Shown here: positions 1 through 8,671 of the stretch, piece after piece
How the letters are laid out: the number at the start of each line of letters is the position of its first letter
How positions within the stretch are numbered: position 1 is the first letter of the stretch
NCBI GenBank assembly: GCA_023248955.1
Contig: JAHFDP010000034.1
Coordinates: 1-41,362 of the forward strand
Direction of reading: 5' to 3'
DNA from: Deltaproteobacteria bacterium
GTDB taxonomy: Bacteria > Myxococcota > Myxococcia > Myxococcales > JAHFDP01
DNA: 41,362 nt
Notes under the pieces: model-generated
The model's database searches: none
Told to the model about the DNA's origin: nothing
Seen by the model: only the letters and a program-made list of their open reading frames with translations
Translations under genes and position numbers: made by a program

Positions 1-1
1 A

Positions 2-157
2 TTCGCTGGACCGCGCGTGATCGAACAGACCGTGCGCCAAAAATTGCCCGAGGGTTTTCAGCGCAGTGAATTTCTCCTCGAGCACGGCATGATTGACGAC
101 ATCGTGCATCGCCGCGATCTGCGCGCGCGCTTGGCGCAAGTGATCGGTCTTTTGTAG
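2..157 (+). CDS. accD: Acetyl-CoA carboxylase carboxyltransferase subunit beta, C-terminal end (partial)
   Basis: The last 51 codons of a gene that begins before the window. The reading frame contains [20 protein letters not shown] and then [16 protein letters not shown], which match the highly conserved end of the carboxyltransferase beta subunit. That subunit, with AccA, transfers a carboxyl group from carboxybiotin to acetyl-CoA to make malonyl-CoA, the first step of fatty acid synthesis. The stop codon lies two bases before the folC start, and an accD-folC pair is a common operon arrangement. The zinc-finger N-terminus is outside the window and cannot be checked. Confidence is high because the tail motif is distinctive. 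Confidence 0.93.
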   Translation, partial: FAGPRVIEQTVRQKLPEGFQRSEFLLEHGMIDDIVHRRDLRARLAQVIGLL

Positions 158-159
158 CC

Positions 160-1464
160 GTGGAGTGGTCCGAAGCGCTTGCGTTGCTCTCGCGCTTGGC
201 GATGTTCGGAATGTCGCCGGGGCTCGAGCGAACCGCGCGCGCGCTTTCGGAATTGAGAAATCCAGAGCGCACTTACCGCACGCTTCATGTCGCGGGGTCG
301 AACGGAAAAGGATCGACCTGCGCGTTCGCAGCGGCGGGACTTTTGGCGGCAGGTTCGCGCGTCGGGCTCTACACGTCGCCGCATCTGGAAGACATCACCG
401 AGCGCATAGCCGTGAATGGAAATTCGATTTCGCACGCTCGGCTCGCACGCGCGATTGCGGCGGTGTTGCGCGCGTGCCCGTGGGCGGAAACGGCGCAGGG
501 CCTCACTTATTTCGAGTTACTCACGGTGGCCGCGTTTCTCGTTTTTGCCGAGGAGCGCGTGGATGTTGTGGTGATGGAAACGGGACTCGGCGGGCGGTTG
601 GATGCCACCAATTGCTGTGTGCCGACGGTGGTTGCGCTGACGCCGATTTCGCTCGAGCACACGGATGTTCTGGGCTCCACGCTTGCGGCGATCGCGCGGG
701 AAAAAGCGGGCATCGTGAAGGCCGGAATTCCGTGCGTGACCGCCGCGCAGCCGGAGGAGGTGCTCAACGAAGTGCGCGCGGCTTGCCAACGAAATGTCGC
801 GCCGCTCGGCGTCGAAGGAATCGATTTTGGCTGGAGCGATACTCAAAATCTGTCTTGCGGCGACTGGTCAATCACCGCCGAGTTGTCGTTGCGCGGTCCG
901 CATCAACGTACCAATGCTTCGGTGGCGATTGCCGCGCTCCGTGCCCTTTCCGAACGCGGTGTTCGCGTCGGTGCGCGTGATGCGCAACGCGGGCTCAAGG
1001 ACGCGCATTGGCCAGGCCGATTCGAAACGGTCCGCTCCAATCCCGAGGTCGTGCTCGACGGCGCACACAACCCGGCGGGTGCACGGGCCCTAGCTGACAC
1101 CGTCCGTGCCGTGTGGCCGGGCCGGGCGATTCATCTCGTCTTCGGCGCACTCGAGGACAAAGACGTCGCGCCGATGATCGATCGGCTCGTTCCTTTGTGC
1201 GCGAGCGTCGAGTTGGTGAGGCCCGGAAGTCCGCGCGGACGTGAGCCGGCCACGTTGGTCGAGCGATCACGAAAGTATTGCAATGCTGTACACGCGGATT
1301 CGTCACCGATACTGGCGCTCGAGCGGGCGATAGAACGTGCGGGACCTTCGGGGATCGTGCTCTGCTGCGGATCTCTCTACCTTGTCGGCGAGCTACGGCG
1401 CGCGCTGGGCGGTCGGCCGGAAAACACAGTCCCCGCAGAGTCGCTCAAGATTCGCGTTAGCTAG
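160..1464 (+). CDS. folC: Bifunctional folylpolyglutamate synthase / dihydrofolate synthase
   Basis: 434 residues, normal for the family. FolC ligates glutamate to dihydropteroate and adds further glutamates to folates, using ATP in the cytoplasm. The Mur-ligase-type P-loop is visible near residues 46-54 (GSNGKGST), followed by YTSPHL, then the family signature ETGLGGRLDATN near residue 141, EHTDVLG, the REKAGIVK segment and, in the C-terminal domain, LDGAHNPAG near residue 298. The start is a GTG two bases after the accD stop with no clear Shine-Dalgarno sequence, so translation is probably coupled to accD. No other in-frame start fits better, because the conserved N-terminal helix begins immediately. 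Bifunctionality is usual in bacteria but not proven by sequence alone. Confidence 0.95.
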   Translation: MEWSEALALLSRLAMFGMSPGLERTARALSELRNPERTYRTLHVAGSNGKGSTCAFAAAGLLAAGSRVGLYTSPHLEDITERIAVNGNSISHARLARAIAAVLRACPWAETAQGLTYFELLTVAAFLVFAEERVDVVVMETGLGGRLDATNCCVPTVVALTPISLEHTDVLGSTLAAIAREKAGIVKAGIPCVTAAQPEEVLNEVRAACQRNVAPLGVEGIDFGWSDTQNLSCGDWSITAELSLRGPHQRTNASVAIAALRALSERGVRVGARDAQRGLKDAHWPGRFETVRSNPEVVLDGAHNPAGARALADTVRAVWPGRAIHLVFGALEDKDVAPMIDRLVPLCASVELVRPGSPRGREPATLVERSRKYCNAVHADSSPILALERAIERAGPSGIVLCCGSLYLVGELRRALGGRPENTVPAESLKIRVS

Positions 1465-1494
1465 AATCTCGCGTCGCGGTTCGCAAGCGCTCGC

Positions 1495-2913
1495 GTGGTA
1501 CGTTCGGCAGACATGGCGTTCATTGTCATTGCGCTCTTGGCCGCCGTCACGTTGGGGGTGCGCAACGAGCTTGTTGCGGTCACCGCGCGCAGTGAAGCGC
1601 GTGTTGACGTCGTTCGTGTCATGGCAAAGCATCCGCTCGATTTCACCACTTTGAAATTGGAAGGACCGCCGCGGATCGTTCTCGATTTGCCGGAGGCCGA
1701 GCTTGGCAAGGCACCGGCCGAGGTGCGCATGAACGACGGGTTGGTGCGCAGCATCCGCGCTGCTGTTTACGGTGCGGGGGCGACCGCGATTACGCGCGTG
1801 GTGATTGAGCTTTCGGAGGAGGCGCAGTTCGATGTCGTCGCGCTGGGCGTTGCCATTGAAGTGCGCGTGGTGCGGCCCCCCGTTGTGGCTAAGGCGAAAG
1901 CAGCGGAGGAAACGCATGCCTTGGTTGAGAAAAAAGCTGCGGATGAAGAAGCGCGACGAGTTCTGCAAGTGCGAGCGGACGAGGAAGCGCGCGTGATCGC
2001 GGAAAAGAAAGTAGCGGATGAGGCACGAATCGCGCTCGAGAAAAGAGCTGCGGAAGAAGAAGTGCGACGAGCCGCGCAAGCGAAAGTGGCCGAGGAGGCG
2101 CGCGTGATCGCGGAAAAGACAGGAGCGGATGAGGCACGAATCGCGCTCGAGAAAAGAGCTGCGGAAGAAGAAGTGCGGCGAGCCGCGCAAGCGAAAGTGG
2201 CCGAGGAGGCGCGCGTGATCGCGGAAAAGAAAGGAGCGGATGAGGCACGAATCGCGCTCGAGAAAAAGGCTGCGGAAGAAGAAGTGCGACGAGCCGCGCA
2301 AGCGAAAGTGGCCGAGGAGGCGCGCGTGATCGCGGAAAAGAAAGCAGCGGATGAGGCACGAATCGCGCTCGAGGAAAAGGCTGTGGAAGAGGAAGCGCGA
2401 CGAGTTCTGCAAGTGCGAGCGGACGAAGAAGCGCGCGTGACCGCGGACCAGAAGGCAGCGGATCAAGCGCGTGCTATCGAATCCGCTCGTCTGCGTGAAG
2501 TCGCCGCGCGAGCCACCTTGCCGACGGTCACGTTGTTGGCGCAAGTGGCACCGGCGGAGGAATCTCCTGCGGACATTGTTTCAGCACCGCACGTCACTTC
2601 CTCCGGAGAGATCGTCGGCATTGGTTTTCGTTCCAGCGGTGCGATTGCCCACATCACCATCCGCACCAGCGGGCAGCTTCCTTTCACGATTCGCGATCTT
2701 TCTCCCACCTGCGTGGCCATCGATTTTCCTGGCGCGCGGATTCCGGTGGCCACCAATCGCTTGCCGCTCGATACCGGCTACTTTGCATCGAAGGTGAAAG
2801 GCGTACGGCCGCACGTGGATGGCCGCGGCGCCAGCGTCGAGATCGATCTCAAGTCGCCGGGCCGAATCTCTACCGCACAGGATCGCCGCGAGCTAACGCT
2901 CGACGTTGAGTAA
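1495..2913 (+). CDS. Secreted AMIN-domain protein with five 37-residue coiled-coil repeats
   Basis: 472 residues. A hydrophobic segment (FIVIALLAAVTLG) after a short N-terminus looks like a signal peptide or anchor; the GTG at 1495 puts an Arg in the n-region, while an ATG at 1513 is the alternative start. Residues about 35-130 resemble an AMIN domain, a peptidoglycan or envelope-targeting beta fold (FTTLKLEGPPRIVLDLP). Residues 133-317 are five tandem 37-residue Ala/Glu/Lys/Arg-rich units predicted to form a long helix, TolA-like in composition. A second AMIN-like domain (about 376-472) ends the protein. It sits between folC and lptD, three bases before the lptD GTG, so a periplasmic structural or envelope-assembly role is plausible. 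The domains are recognised by pattern; the function is not known. Confidence 0.8.
   Translation: MVRSADMAFIVIALLAAVTLGVRNELVAVTARSEARVDVVRVMAKHPLDFTTLKLEGPPRIVLDLPEAELGKAPAEVRMNDGLVRSIRAAVYGAGATAITRVVIELSEEAQFDVVALGVAIEVRVVRPPVVAKAKAAEETHALVEKKAADEEARRVLQVRADEEARVIAEKKVADEARIALEKRAAEEEVRRAAQAKVAEEARVIAEKTGADEARIALEKRAAEEEVRRAAQAKVAEEARVIAEKKGADEARIALEKKAAEEEVRRAAQAKVAEEARVIAEKKAADEARIALEEKAVEEEARRVLQVRADEEARVTADQKAADQARAIESARLREVAARATLPTVTLLAQVAPAEESPADIVSAPHVTSSGEIVGIGFRSSGAIAHITIRTSGQLPFTIRDLSPTCVAIDFPGARIPVATNRLPLDTGYFASKVKGVRPHVDGRGASVEIDLKSPGRISTAQDRRELTLDVE
1891..2445 (+). repeat. Five tandem 111-bp in-frame repeats
   Basis: Exactly five units of 111 bp (starts 1891, 2002, 2113, 2224, 2335), anchored by the recurring codons for RVIA at each unit end. 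The three middle units are almost identical at DNA level. Units 1 and 5 share a different ending (RVLQVRADEEAR), which suggests internal expansion by unequal crossing-over between older outer copies. The length keeps the frame, so repeat number can vary without breaking the gene. Confidence 0.95.
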
Positions 2914-2915
2914 TC

Positions 2916-5423
2916 GTGCGACGCGTAACCATGCGCTGCCGCTCGTTCGTATTTTCCCTAGTGTGCTGGTGCGCGACGCCCCAGGCCGCGTTGCTTCTTT
3001 CGCCGCCCGCGACTGGCGAAGGGGAATTGTCCGCGGATCTTCTGGTTCAAACGTCGACGCCGGATGCGGTCGTGGCGCGTGGCTCCGTTCGACTTCGGCG
3101 CGGCGGGTGGTTGCTTCGCTGTGACGAAGCGAATTTCGATCGCGCGGGACGGCTCCTTCACGCACATGGTCATGTGATGGTCACTTCGGGAAATGCGATC
3201 GTGCTCGCCGATGCCGCCGATGCCGCATTCGCCGACGGGTCCTCGGTGCTCACGGGCGCCACGCTCTACTTGAAGCAGGAAATGGATCCGGGCGTCTTGT
3301 GCGGGCTCGGCTTCGCCGCGGCGCCGGCGGCGGGACGCAACGGTGTCACCGTCACTGCGAAAACGTGGCAGCGTCTCGACGCCGATCACGTCGAGGCAGG
3401 TGACGTGTCGCTGACGTCGTGCGACTGTCGCGTTGGCGACCCCGACTTTCGGCTTACCGCGCCGACCGCGACTTTGAGCGAAGAGGTCGCGGTGTTGCAC
3501 GCACCGCGACTATGGCTGGGAGCGCTCGCGTTGCCGCTCGTTGTTCCGTTGCCGGTGCCGCTCACTGATCGCAAAAGCGGACTTCTCTTTCCGAAGATCA
3601 TGCCGTGGGGTTCGTCTGGATTCGGGGTCGACGAGCCCTTCTTCCTCACGCTCGGCGAGAGCGCCGATCTTACTTTCGATGCAGGCATTTTCACGGGCCG
3701 CGATCCGGCGAGCATTCCTGGACAGCGTGGTGTGAAGGGACCGCTTGCTGGCCTGGAATTTCGTTACGCGCCTACGTCCGGTGCCTCTGGAAAAATCACC
3801 GTCTCTGATCTGATTGATTCAGAGCCGTCCGGTGGACCACGGCGCGGATTTCGCGGACAACGGCTCGCCGGCACGCTGCTTCATCGATCGCTGCTTCCGT
3901 TGGGCGGCCATTTTGCGATCGATGCCAAGATCGTCGGCGATTCCTCCTACTACACCGACACCACGGCGGACCTGCTCCAGCGCGCGTTTCCGTATGGGCG
4001 TTCCGACGGCGCGGCGGAATGGTCCGGCGAAAACGCCGTGGCTAGCGTTGGCGCGACGGCGTTTCAAGATCTCCGCGCACCCGATCAAATTCTCCTCGGT
4101 TCTAGCGCGCCGCCGACGTTTCAGCATCTGCCGTCGGCCCAGATCGCGTGGCCTGTGGTTCCGATCGGAGATGCGGCAGCATCGTTTTCAGTGCGCGTCG
4201 ATCGTTTCGCGACTTGGAGTGGCGCTGGTGGCGGAGAAGATCGCACCGGATTTGCTCCTGCGGATTCCTGTTTTTCCGGATGCAGCATTCCCGCGGCAAC
4301 CGCGTTTGCGCCCACTTCGCGTGCTGGTCTTTGGCGCGCTGATTCAGCGCCGCGTCTACTCGTTCCGCTGGCGCTCGATCGCTTCGCGGTCTTGACTCCG
4401 GAGATAGGTGCGCGTGCCGACGCTTATCATTTTGACGATCTCGGCCGCGATCGCGCGCGTGTCTACGTGTGGACCGGGACGCGGCTGACGACAGAAGTCG
4501 CGCGAACTTTCGAGAGCGGATTGCGGCACACCATTCGCCCCTCGGTGTCGTGGCGGATTTTGTCGCCGGCGTTCACAACGGGCGGTCCGCCGATTGGCGA
4601 TCCCTTCGACGCGGGCGGTGCGGTCTATCGCGCGCGCCCAACCATGAGTGCGCAAGGTGTTCCGCGCGATTTGAATGCGGGAATTGACGGCGTGCCAGCG
4701 GCGCGTCGCGCGTACGACGAAATCGACGGCGCCGCGCCGGAAGCGGGTTTGCATCAGATCGAAGCGCGTGTAGTGACCGAATTGTCCGCCGCTACGTCCG
4801 AGGGACCATGGCAACAACTTCTCCAATTAGAAGTGGGGCAGGGCGCGCGGTTGGGGGCGACGGCTGTTTCGATGGCGCCAAGTGGTCTTGCGGAGAGTTG
4901 GGCACGTCTCTCGGCCGCGTTGCCGTCTGCGCGATCCACGATCATCGCGCAGGCGCGCTACGCCTGGCAACGGCCAGCGCGCGGTCTCTCGCTCGGTTCA
5001 CTGGCGTGGACAACCGCCGACGCGCGTGGCGACGAGGTTCATGCGGCCGGCACTTTTCTCGCCGCCGGTGCAGGCGACACCTTGCGCGCGGGAATCGACG
5101 AGCTCTTTGCCGCCGCGCCCGTTCCGCAAGCGTTCTCTTCTGGCGCGCCGCTCAAGACGGTCGGTATCGGTGGAAGAGTCACGGTGCCCGCTTGGATGCG
5201 CGAGGGATGGTCGCTTCGTTACCAGGGAACTTTTTTTTTCAGCGCTGATCGCGCATCCGATGTGGCGCAACACGATGCCGGGTTGTCCTATGACAGCCCG
5301 TGTCACTGCGTGACGATTGGCGTCGGTCTCACGCTGCTCTCCCAAGCGAGCGGACTTTCGGTCGCCGGCGGCAGTTTGGTTCTCGATCTCAAGCAGCTTG
5401 GTTCATTGAGCGGTGCACGCTGA
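2916..5423 (+). CDS. lptD: LPS-assembly outer membrane protein LptD
   Basis: 835 residues. LptD forms, with LptE, the outer membrane translocon that inserts lipopolysaccharide into the outer leaflet. The N-terminus has a hydrophobic signal segment ending near residue 25. Residues about 35-200 form an OstA/LptA-like beta-jellyroll (VARGSVRLRRGG, HAHGHVMVTSGN). They are followed by the cysteine motif SCDCRVGDPDFRLTA and then by the barrel entrance signature RKSGLLFPKIMPWGSSGFG, typical of LptD. The remaining roughly 550 residues are alternating beta-strand-like sequence consistent with a 26-strand barrel. The GTG at 2916 follows the AMIN gene stop by two bases; ATG at 2931 is an alternative start just before the signal peptide. 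The gene end is intact. LptE is not encoded in this window. Confidence 0.88.
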   Translation: MRRVTMRCRSFVFSLVCWCATPQAALLLSPPATGEGELSADLLVQTSTPDAVVARGSVRLRRGGWLLRCDEANFDRAGRLLHAHGHVMVTSGNAIVLADAADAAFADGSSVLTGATLYLKQEMDPGVLCGLGFAAAPAAGRNGVTVTAKTWQRLDADHVEAGDVSLTSCDCRVGDPDFRLTAPTATLSEEVAVLHAPRLWLGALALPLVVPLPVPLTDRKSGLLFPKIMPWGSSGFGVDEPFFLTLGESADLTFDAGIFTGRDPASIPGQRGVKGPLAGLEFRYAPTSGASGKITVSDLIDSEPSGGPRRGFRGQRLAGTLLHRSLLPLGGHFAIDAKIVGDSSYYTDTTADLLQRAFPYGRSDGAAEWSGENAVASVGATAFQDLRAPDQILLGSSAPPTFQHLPSAQIAWPVVPIGDAAASFSVRVDRFATWSGAGGGEDRTGFAPADSCFSGCSIPAATAFAPTSRAGLWRADSAPRLLVPLALDRFAVLTPEIGARADAYHFDDLGRDRARVYVWTGTRLTTEVARTFESGLRHTIRPSVSWRILSPAFTTGGPPIGDPFDAGGAVYRARPTMSAQGVPRDLNAGIDGVPAARRAYDEIDGAAPEAGLHQIEARVVTELSAATSEGPWQQLLQLEVGQGARLGATAVSMAPSGLAESWARLSAALPSARSTIIAQARYAWQRPARGLSLGSLAWTTADARGDEVHAAGTFLAAGAGDTLRAGIDELFAAAPVPQAFSSGAPLKTVGIGGRVTVPAWMREGWSLRYQGTFFFSADRASDVAQHDAGLSYDSPCHCVTIGVGLTLLSQASGLSVAGGSLVLDLKQLGSLSGAR

Positions 5424-5499
5424 TGACCTGCCCTCTTGCGCAAATAGAAATTTCTGGGAACGCAATCGCGCGCCCGTTGGTTTTCTTCACGGAGGGCAA

Positions 5500-5844
5500 A
5501 TGGAGCCCAATGTGAACAAGCAAATCCTTGCGGTGGGAAAGCACATCCGAAAAATGCGCGCGGATCGACCGGGCGTGCGGTGGACGCAGAAGGAACTCGC
5601 GCAAAAGGCGGGCATTTCGACTTCGTTCCTCAGCATGATTGAACGTGGTGAACGCGCGCCGCACTTGAAGACGCTCGAACGTCTGGCGAAGGCGTTGCGA
5701 GCGCCACTGCCATCTTTTTTTTCGCCTGACTCCGGACGTCTGGAAGCGCAGTACCGTCCGCTGATCGCGTTGTGTCGACGGCAAAGCCTGTCGGGGCGCG
5801 ACGTGAAGCGGCTGGTTTCGGTGGCGAAGACGATGTTTCGCTGA
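5500..5844 (+). CDS. XRE-family helix-turn-helix regulator
   Basis: 114 residues from an ATG with GGAGG five bases upstream; an upstream in-frame start at 5413 would add 29 unconserved residues, so the shorter form is preferred. The helix-turn-helix spans residues about 10-68: IRKMRADRPGVRWTQKELAQ, AGISTSFLSMIERGERAP and then LKTLERLAKALRAPL, the standard Cro/C1 pattern. The last 40 residues (DSGRLEAQYRPLI...) are not recognised and may mediate dimerisation. It stands alone between lptD and the aminotransferase, 76 bp after lptD. The targets are unknown; no clear palindromic operator was found next to it. The DNA-binding call is secure, the biological role is not. Confidence 0.88.
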   Translation: MEPNVNKQILAVGKHIRKMRADRPGVRWTQKELAQKAGISTSFLSMIERGERAPHLKTLERLAKALRAPLPSFFSPDSGRLEAQYRPLIALCRRQSLSGRDVKRLVSVAKTMFR

Positions 5845-5936
5845 GACGAAGTTCGGCGTTTCGCCCTGTGTCGTTGGCGTGACGGTTGAAGGTCGGGACA
5901 CTCCAACGGTGCTTCGTTATCGAGTACATAGGCCGA

Positions 5937-7073
5937 ATGAAAAAGATCCGTCTGATGACTCCTGGTCCGACGCCCGTTCCCGAGCGTCTTGCGTTGCGCA
6001 TGGCGCGTCCGATCTTGCATCACCGCTCCAAGGAATTTGAGGAGCTCTTCGGTCGCGTGCGAGACGGATTGAAGTGGTTGTTTCAGACGCAACAGGATGT
6101 GTTGACCGTGGCTTCTTCGGGCACCGGCGCGATGGAAGCGTCCGTCGTGAATTTTCTGAAACGTGGTGATGCGGCCATTTGCATCGACGCGGGAAAGTTT
6201 GGCGAGCGTTGGTGGAAGATCGCCAAAGCGCACGGCATTGAGCCGATCACGTTGAAGGTTCCGTGGGGCGAAGCGGTGGATCCAGCGGCGGTGAAACGTG
6301 CGCTCGATGAGCATCCGCGCGCCCGCGCCGTCTATGTGCAGGCCAACGAGTCGTCGACCGGCGTGGCACATCCGATCGAAGCGCTCGCGCAAGTGACGAA
6401 AGATCGCGACGCGCTTCTGGTCGTTGATGCGATCTCTGCGCTCGGCGCGATGGATCTGCCGATGGACAAGTGGGGCATCGATATTTTGCTGTCCGCTTGC
6501 CACAAAGCGCTCGGCCTTCCGCCGGGGTTGGCATTCATCGGTGTCTCCGAGAAAGCGTGGCGCATGAACGCTACCTCGGACCTGCCGCGTTTTTATTTCA
6601 ATCTGAAAAAAGAGCTCGAGGCGCAGCAGAAAAATCAGACCGCGTTCACACCCGCGATTAGTCTGGTCGACGGCATGGATGAGTCGCTCAACATGATTCG
6701 CGAAGAGGGGTTGCCGGAAGTTTTCGCGCGGCACAAGCGGCTGGCGCGGATGGCGCGCGCGGGTGCGATGGGCATGGGACTTTCGCTCTACGCCAAGCGT
6801 CCGAGCGAAGCGATGACGACGGTGAATGCGCCCGCCGCGGTTGATTCGGAGGCGCTCGTGAAGCACCTCTTTAAAAAATACGGCATCAAGTTGGTGGGCG
6901 GCCAGGACGCGGCGAAGGGAAAAATTTTCCGCATCGCGCACCTCGGCTACTTCGACGAGTTCGACATGATTACCGTGATCGCCGCCGTGGAACGCGGGCT
7001 CAACGATCTCGGGCACCGCGTGCCATACGGTGCGGGACTCGCGGCAGCGCAGGCGGCGGGAGCGGAGCAATGA
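5937..7073 (+). CDS. Class V PLP aminotransferase (serine-pyruvate / alanine-glyoxylate type), probably serving serine synthesis
   Basis: 378 residues from the ATG at 5937. It begins with KKIRLMTPGPTPVPERL, the hallmark N-terminus of the alanine-glyoxylate/serine-pyruvate aminotransferase family (class V, fold type I). The substrate loop SSGTGAMEA lies near residue 61, the Asp that binds the PLP pyridine nitrogen is in VVDAISALGAMD near 165, and the Schiff-base lysine is in SACHKALGLPPG near 191. The stop codon overlaps the serA start (ATGA), so the two are almost certainly co-translated. SerA makes 3-phosphohydroxypyruvate, so this enzyme may act as the phosphoserine aminotransferase in place of canonical SerC, as class V enzymes do in some other lineages. 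Alternatives are alanine-glyoxylate or serine-glyoxylate transaminase activity. Confidence 0.85.
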   Translation: MKKIRLMTPGPTPVPERLALRMARPILHHRSKEFEELFGRVRDGLKWLFQTQQDVLTVASSGTGAMEASVVNFLKRGDAAICIDAGKFGERWWKIAKAHGIEPITLKVPWGEAVDPAAVKRALDEHPRARAVYVQANESSTGVAHPIEALAQVTKDRDALLVVDAISALGAMDLPMDKWGIDILLSACHKALGLPPGLAFIGVSEKAWRMNATSDLPRFYFNLKKELEAQQKNQTAFTPAISLVDGMDESLNMIREEGLPEVFARHKRLARMARAGAMGMGLSLYAKRPSEAMTTVNAPAAVDSEALVKHLFKKYGIKLVGGQDAAKGKIFRIAHLGYFDEFDMITVIAAVERGLNDLGHRVPYGAGLAAAQAAGAEQ

Positions 7074-8671
7074 AAAAGCGCGTTTTGATCAGCGACGATC
7101 TTTCCACCGAAGCAGCCGCGATTTTTCGTCGCGCGGAAGGTCTCGAAGTCGACGTGAAAGTTGGATTGCCCGCAGCGGAGCTGGCGCAGATCATCGGCAA
7201 CTACGACGCGCTGGCCGTGCGCAGCGCCACGAAAGTCACCGCCGATCTCATCGCGAAAGCGCCGCGCCTCAAAGTGGTCGGGCGCGCCGGCTCGGGCGTC
7301 GACAACATCGATCTCGCCGCCGCTACACGTCGCGGAATCGTGGTGATGAACACACCCGGCGGGAACACCGTGACTGTTGCCGAGCACACCTTCGCCATGC
7401 TGCTTTCATTGGCGCGCCACATTCCCGCGGCTACGGCTTCGACCAAGGGCGGACGTTGGGAAAAAAAGAAATTCCAAGGACGGGAGCTCTTCAATAAGAC
7501 GCTCGGCGTCGTCGGCACCGGAAACATTGGCAGCGTGGTGGTGCAGCGCGCGCTGGCGTTTCGGATGAAAGTGCTGGCGTACGATCCGTTTCTGTCGGCG
7601 GAAGCAGCGGCCAAGCTCGGGGTGGAATTGGTCTCCTTCGACGACCTGCTCGGCCGCGCGGATGTGGTCACCGTCCACGTGCCGTTGACGGATCAGACGC
7701 GCCATCTTTTTGGTGCGACCGCACTTGCCAAAATGAAGCGCGGTGCGCTGCTCGTGAATTGCGCGCGCGGTGGCATTGTCGACGAGCAGGCGCTCGCTGA
7801 ATCGTTGCGCGCCGGCCATCTGGGCGGTGTTGCGCTCGATGTTTTCGAACAGGAGCCACCCGCCAAAGATCATCCGCTGTTTGCGTTCGACAACGTGGTG
7901 GTGGCGCCGCATCTCGGTGCGTCGACCGAAGAGGCGCAAGCGAACGTCGCCGTGGCCATCGCCGAGCAGATGGTCGACTACTTGGTGACAGGCACCGTGC
8001 GCAACGCCGTCAACATGCCGGCGCTGACGACCGAGATGCAGAAAGCGCTCGGGCCCGCGCTGGTATTGGCGCAACGACTCGGCGCGTTGGCGGGGCAACT
8101 TTTCGCGGGGCCGATCGCGTCGGTCGAACTCGATTTCGCTGGCGAGCTCGCGCAGCAGACCACGGCGCCGCTCACGGCTGCCGCGCTCAAAGGCCTGCTC
8201 GCTTGTTACATGGACGAGCCGATCAACGAAGTCTCTGCGCCAGCGTTGGCGAAAGAGCGCGGCATTCGTGTAACGGAGACGCGCACCGCCGAAGCCGAGG
8301 ATTATGCGCAACAGGTCACGTTGCGCGTGCAAGCGCCGGGCGGCGGCGTGGTGGTGTCGGGGGCGATTGTCGGCAAGCGTGAACCGCGTGTCGTTCGCGT
8401 GGGGCCGTTCGAAATCGACGCGCCGCTTTCGGGAACGCTCGTCGTGATCCACAACGCGGACAAGCCAGGCGTCATTGGCGCAGTGGGAACAGCGCTCGGC
8501 GAAGCGGGAATCAACATCGCGCAATTTGCGCTTGCGCGCGGCAGTGCCAACGACGGTGCTTTCGCGCTCATCAACATCGATGGCGCCGCCGCGGAGCCCG
8601 TACTGGCGAAGGTGCGGCAACTCCCCAACGTGCGCCGGGTGCAGCAAGTGTCGCTCGAGCGAATGGCTTGA
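7070..8671 (+). CDS. serA: D-3-phosphoglycerate dehydrogenase (long form with ASB and ACT domains)
   Basis: 533 residues, the length of the long SerA type. SerA oxidises 3-phosphoglycerate to 3-phosphohydroxypyruvate with NAD, opening serine biosynthesis. The first about 310 residues are the 2-hydroxyacid dehydrogenase unit: GRAGSGVDNIDL, then the Rossmann glycine loop GVVGTGNIGSVV, the NCARGGIVDE segment with the catalytic Arg, the DVFEQEP glutamate, and APHLGASTEEAQ with the catalytic His. Residues about 320-450 are the allosteric substrate-binding (ASB) domain. Residues about 460-530 are an ACT domain (HNADKPGVIGAVGTALGEAG), the usual serine feedback site. It overlaps the aminotransferase upstream and the hemolysin III gene downstream by 4 bp each. 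Confidence 0.96.
   Translation: MKKRVLISDDLSTEAAAIFRRAEGLEVDVKVGLPAAELAQIIGNYDALAVRSATKVTADLIAKAPRLKVVGRAGSGVDNIDLAAATRRGIVVMNTPGGNTVTVAEHTFAMLLSLARHIPAATASTKGGRWEKKKFQGRELFNKTLGVVGTGNIGSVVVQRALAFRMKVLAYDPFLSAEAAAKLGVELVSFDDLLGRADVVTVHVPLTDQTRHLFGATALAKMKRGALLVNCARGGIVDEQALAESLRAGHLGGVALDVFEQEPPAKDHPLFAFDNVVVAPHLGASTEEAQANVAVAIAEQMVDYLVTGTVRNAVNMPALTTEMQKALGPALVLAQRLGALAGQLFAGPIASVELDFAGELAQQTTAPLTAAALKGLLACYMDEPINEVSAPALAKERGIRVTETRTAEAEDYAQQVTLRVQAPGGGVVVSGAIVGKREPRVVRVGPFEIDAPLSGTLVVIHNADKPGVIGAVGTALGEAGINIAQFALARGSANDGAFALINIDGAAAEPVLAKVRQLPNVRRVQQVSLERMA

Noticed and set aside
1891-2445. Possible CRISPR-like array
   Set aside because: The units are contiguous 111-bp coding repeats without spacers.
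1393-2544. - strand frame with tandem repeats
   Set aside because: The repeats are the complement of the 111-bp units of the AMIN gene, whose + strand frame has a signal peptide and domains.
5487-7070. 527-codon open frame on the - strand
   Set aside because: Antisense of the aminotransferase and XRE genes; Arg/His-rich composition typical of shadow frames.
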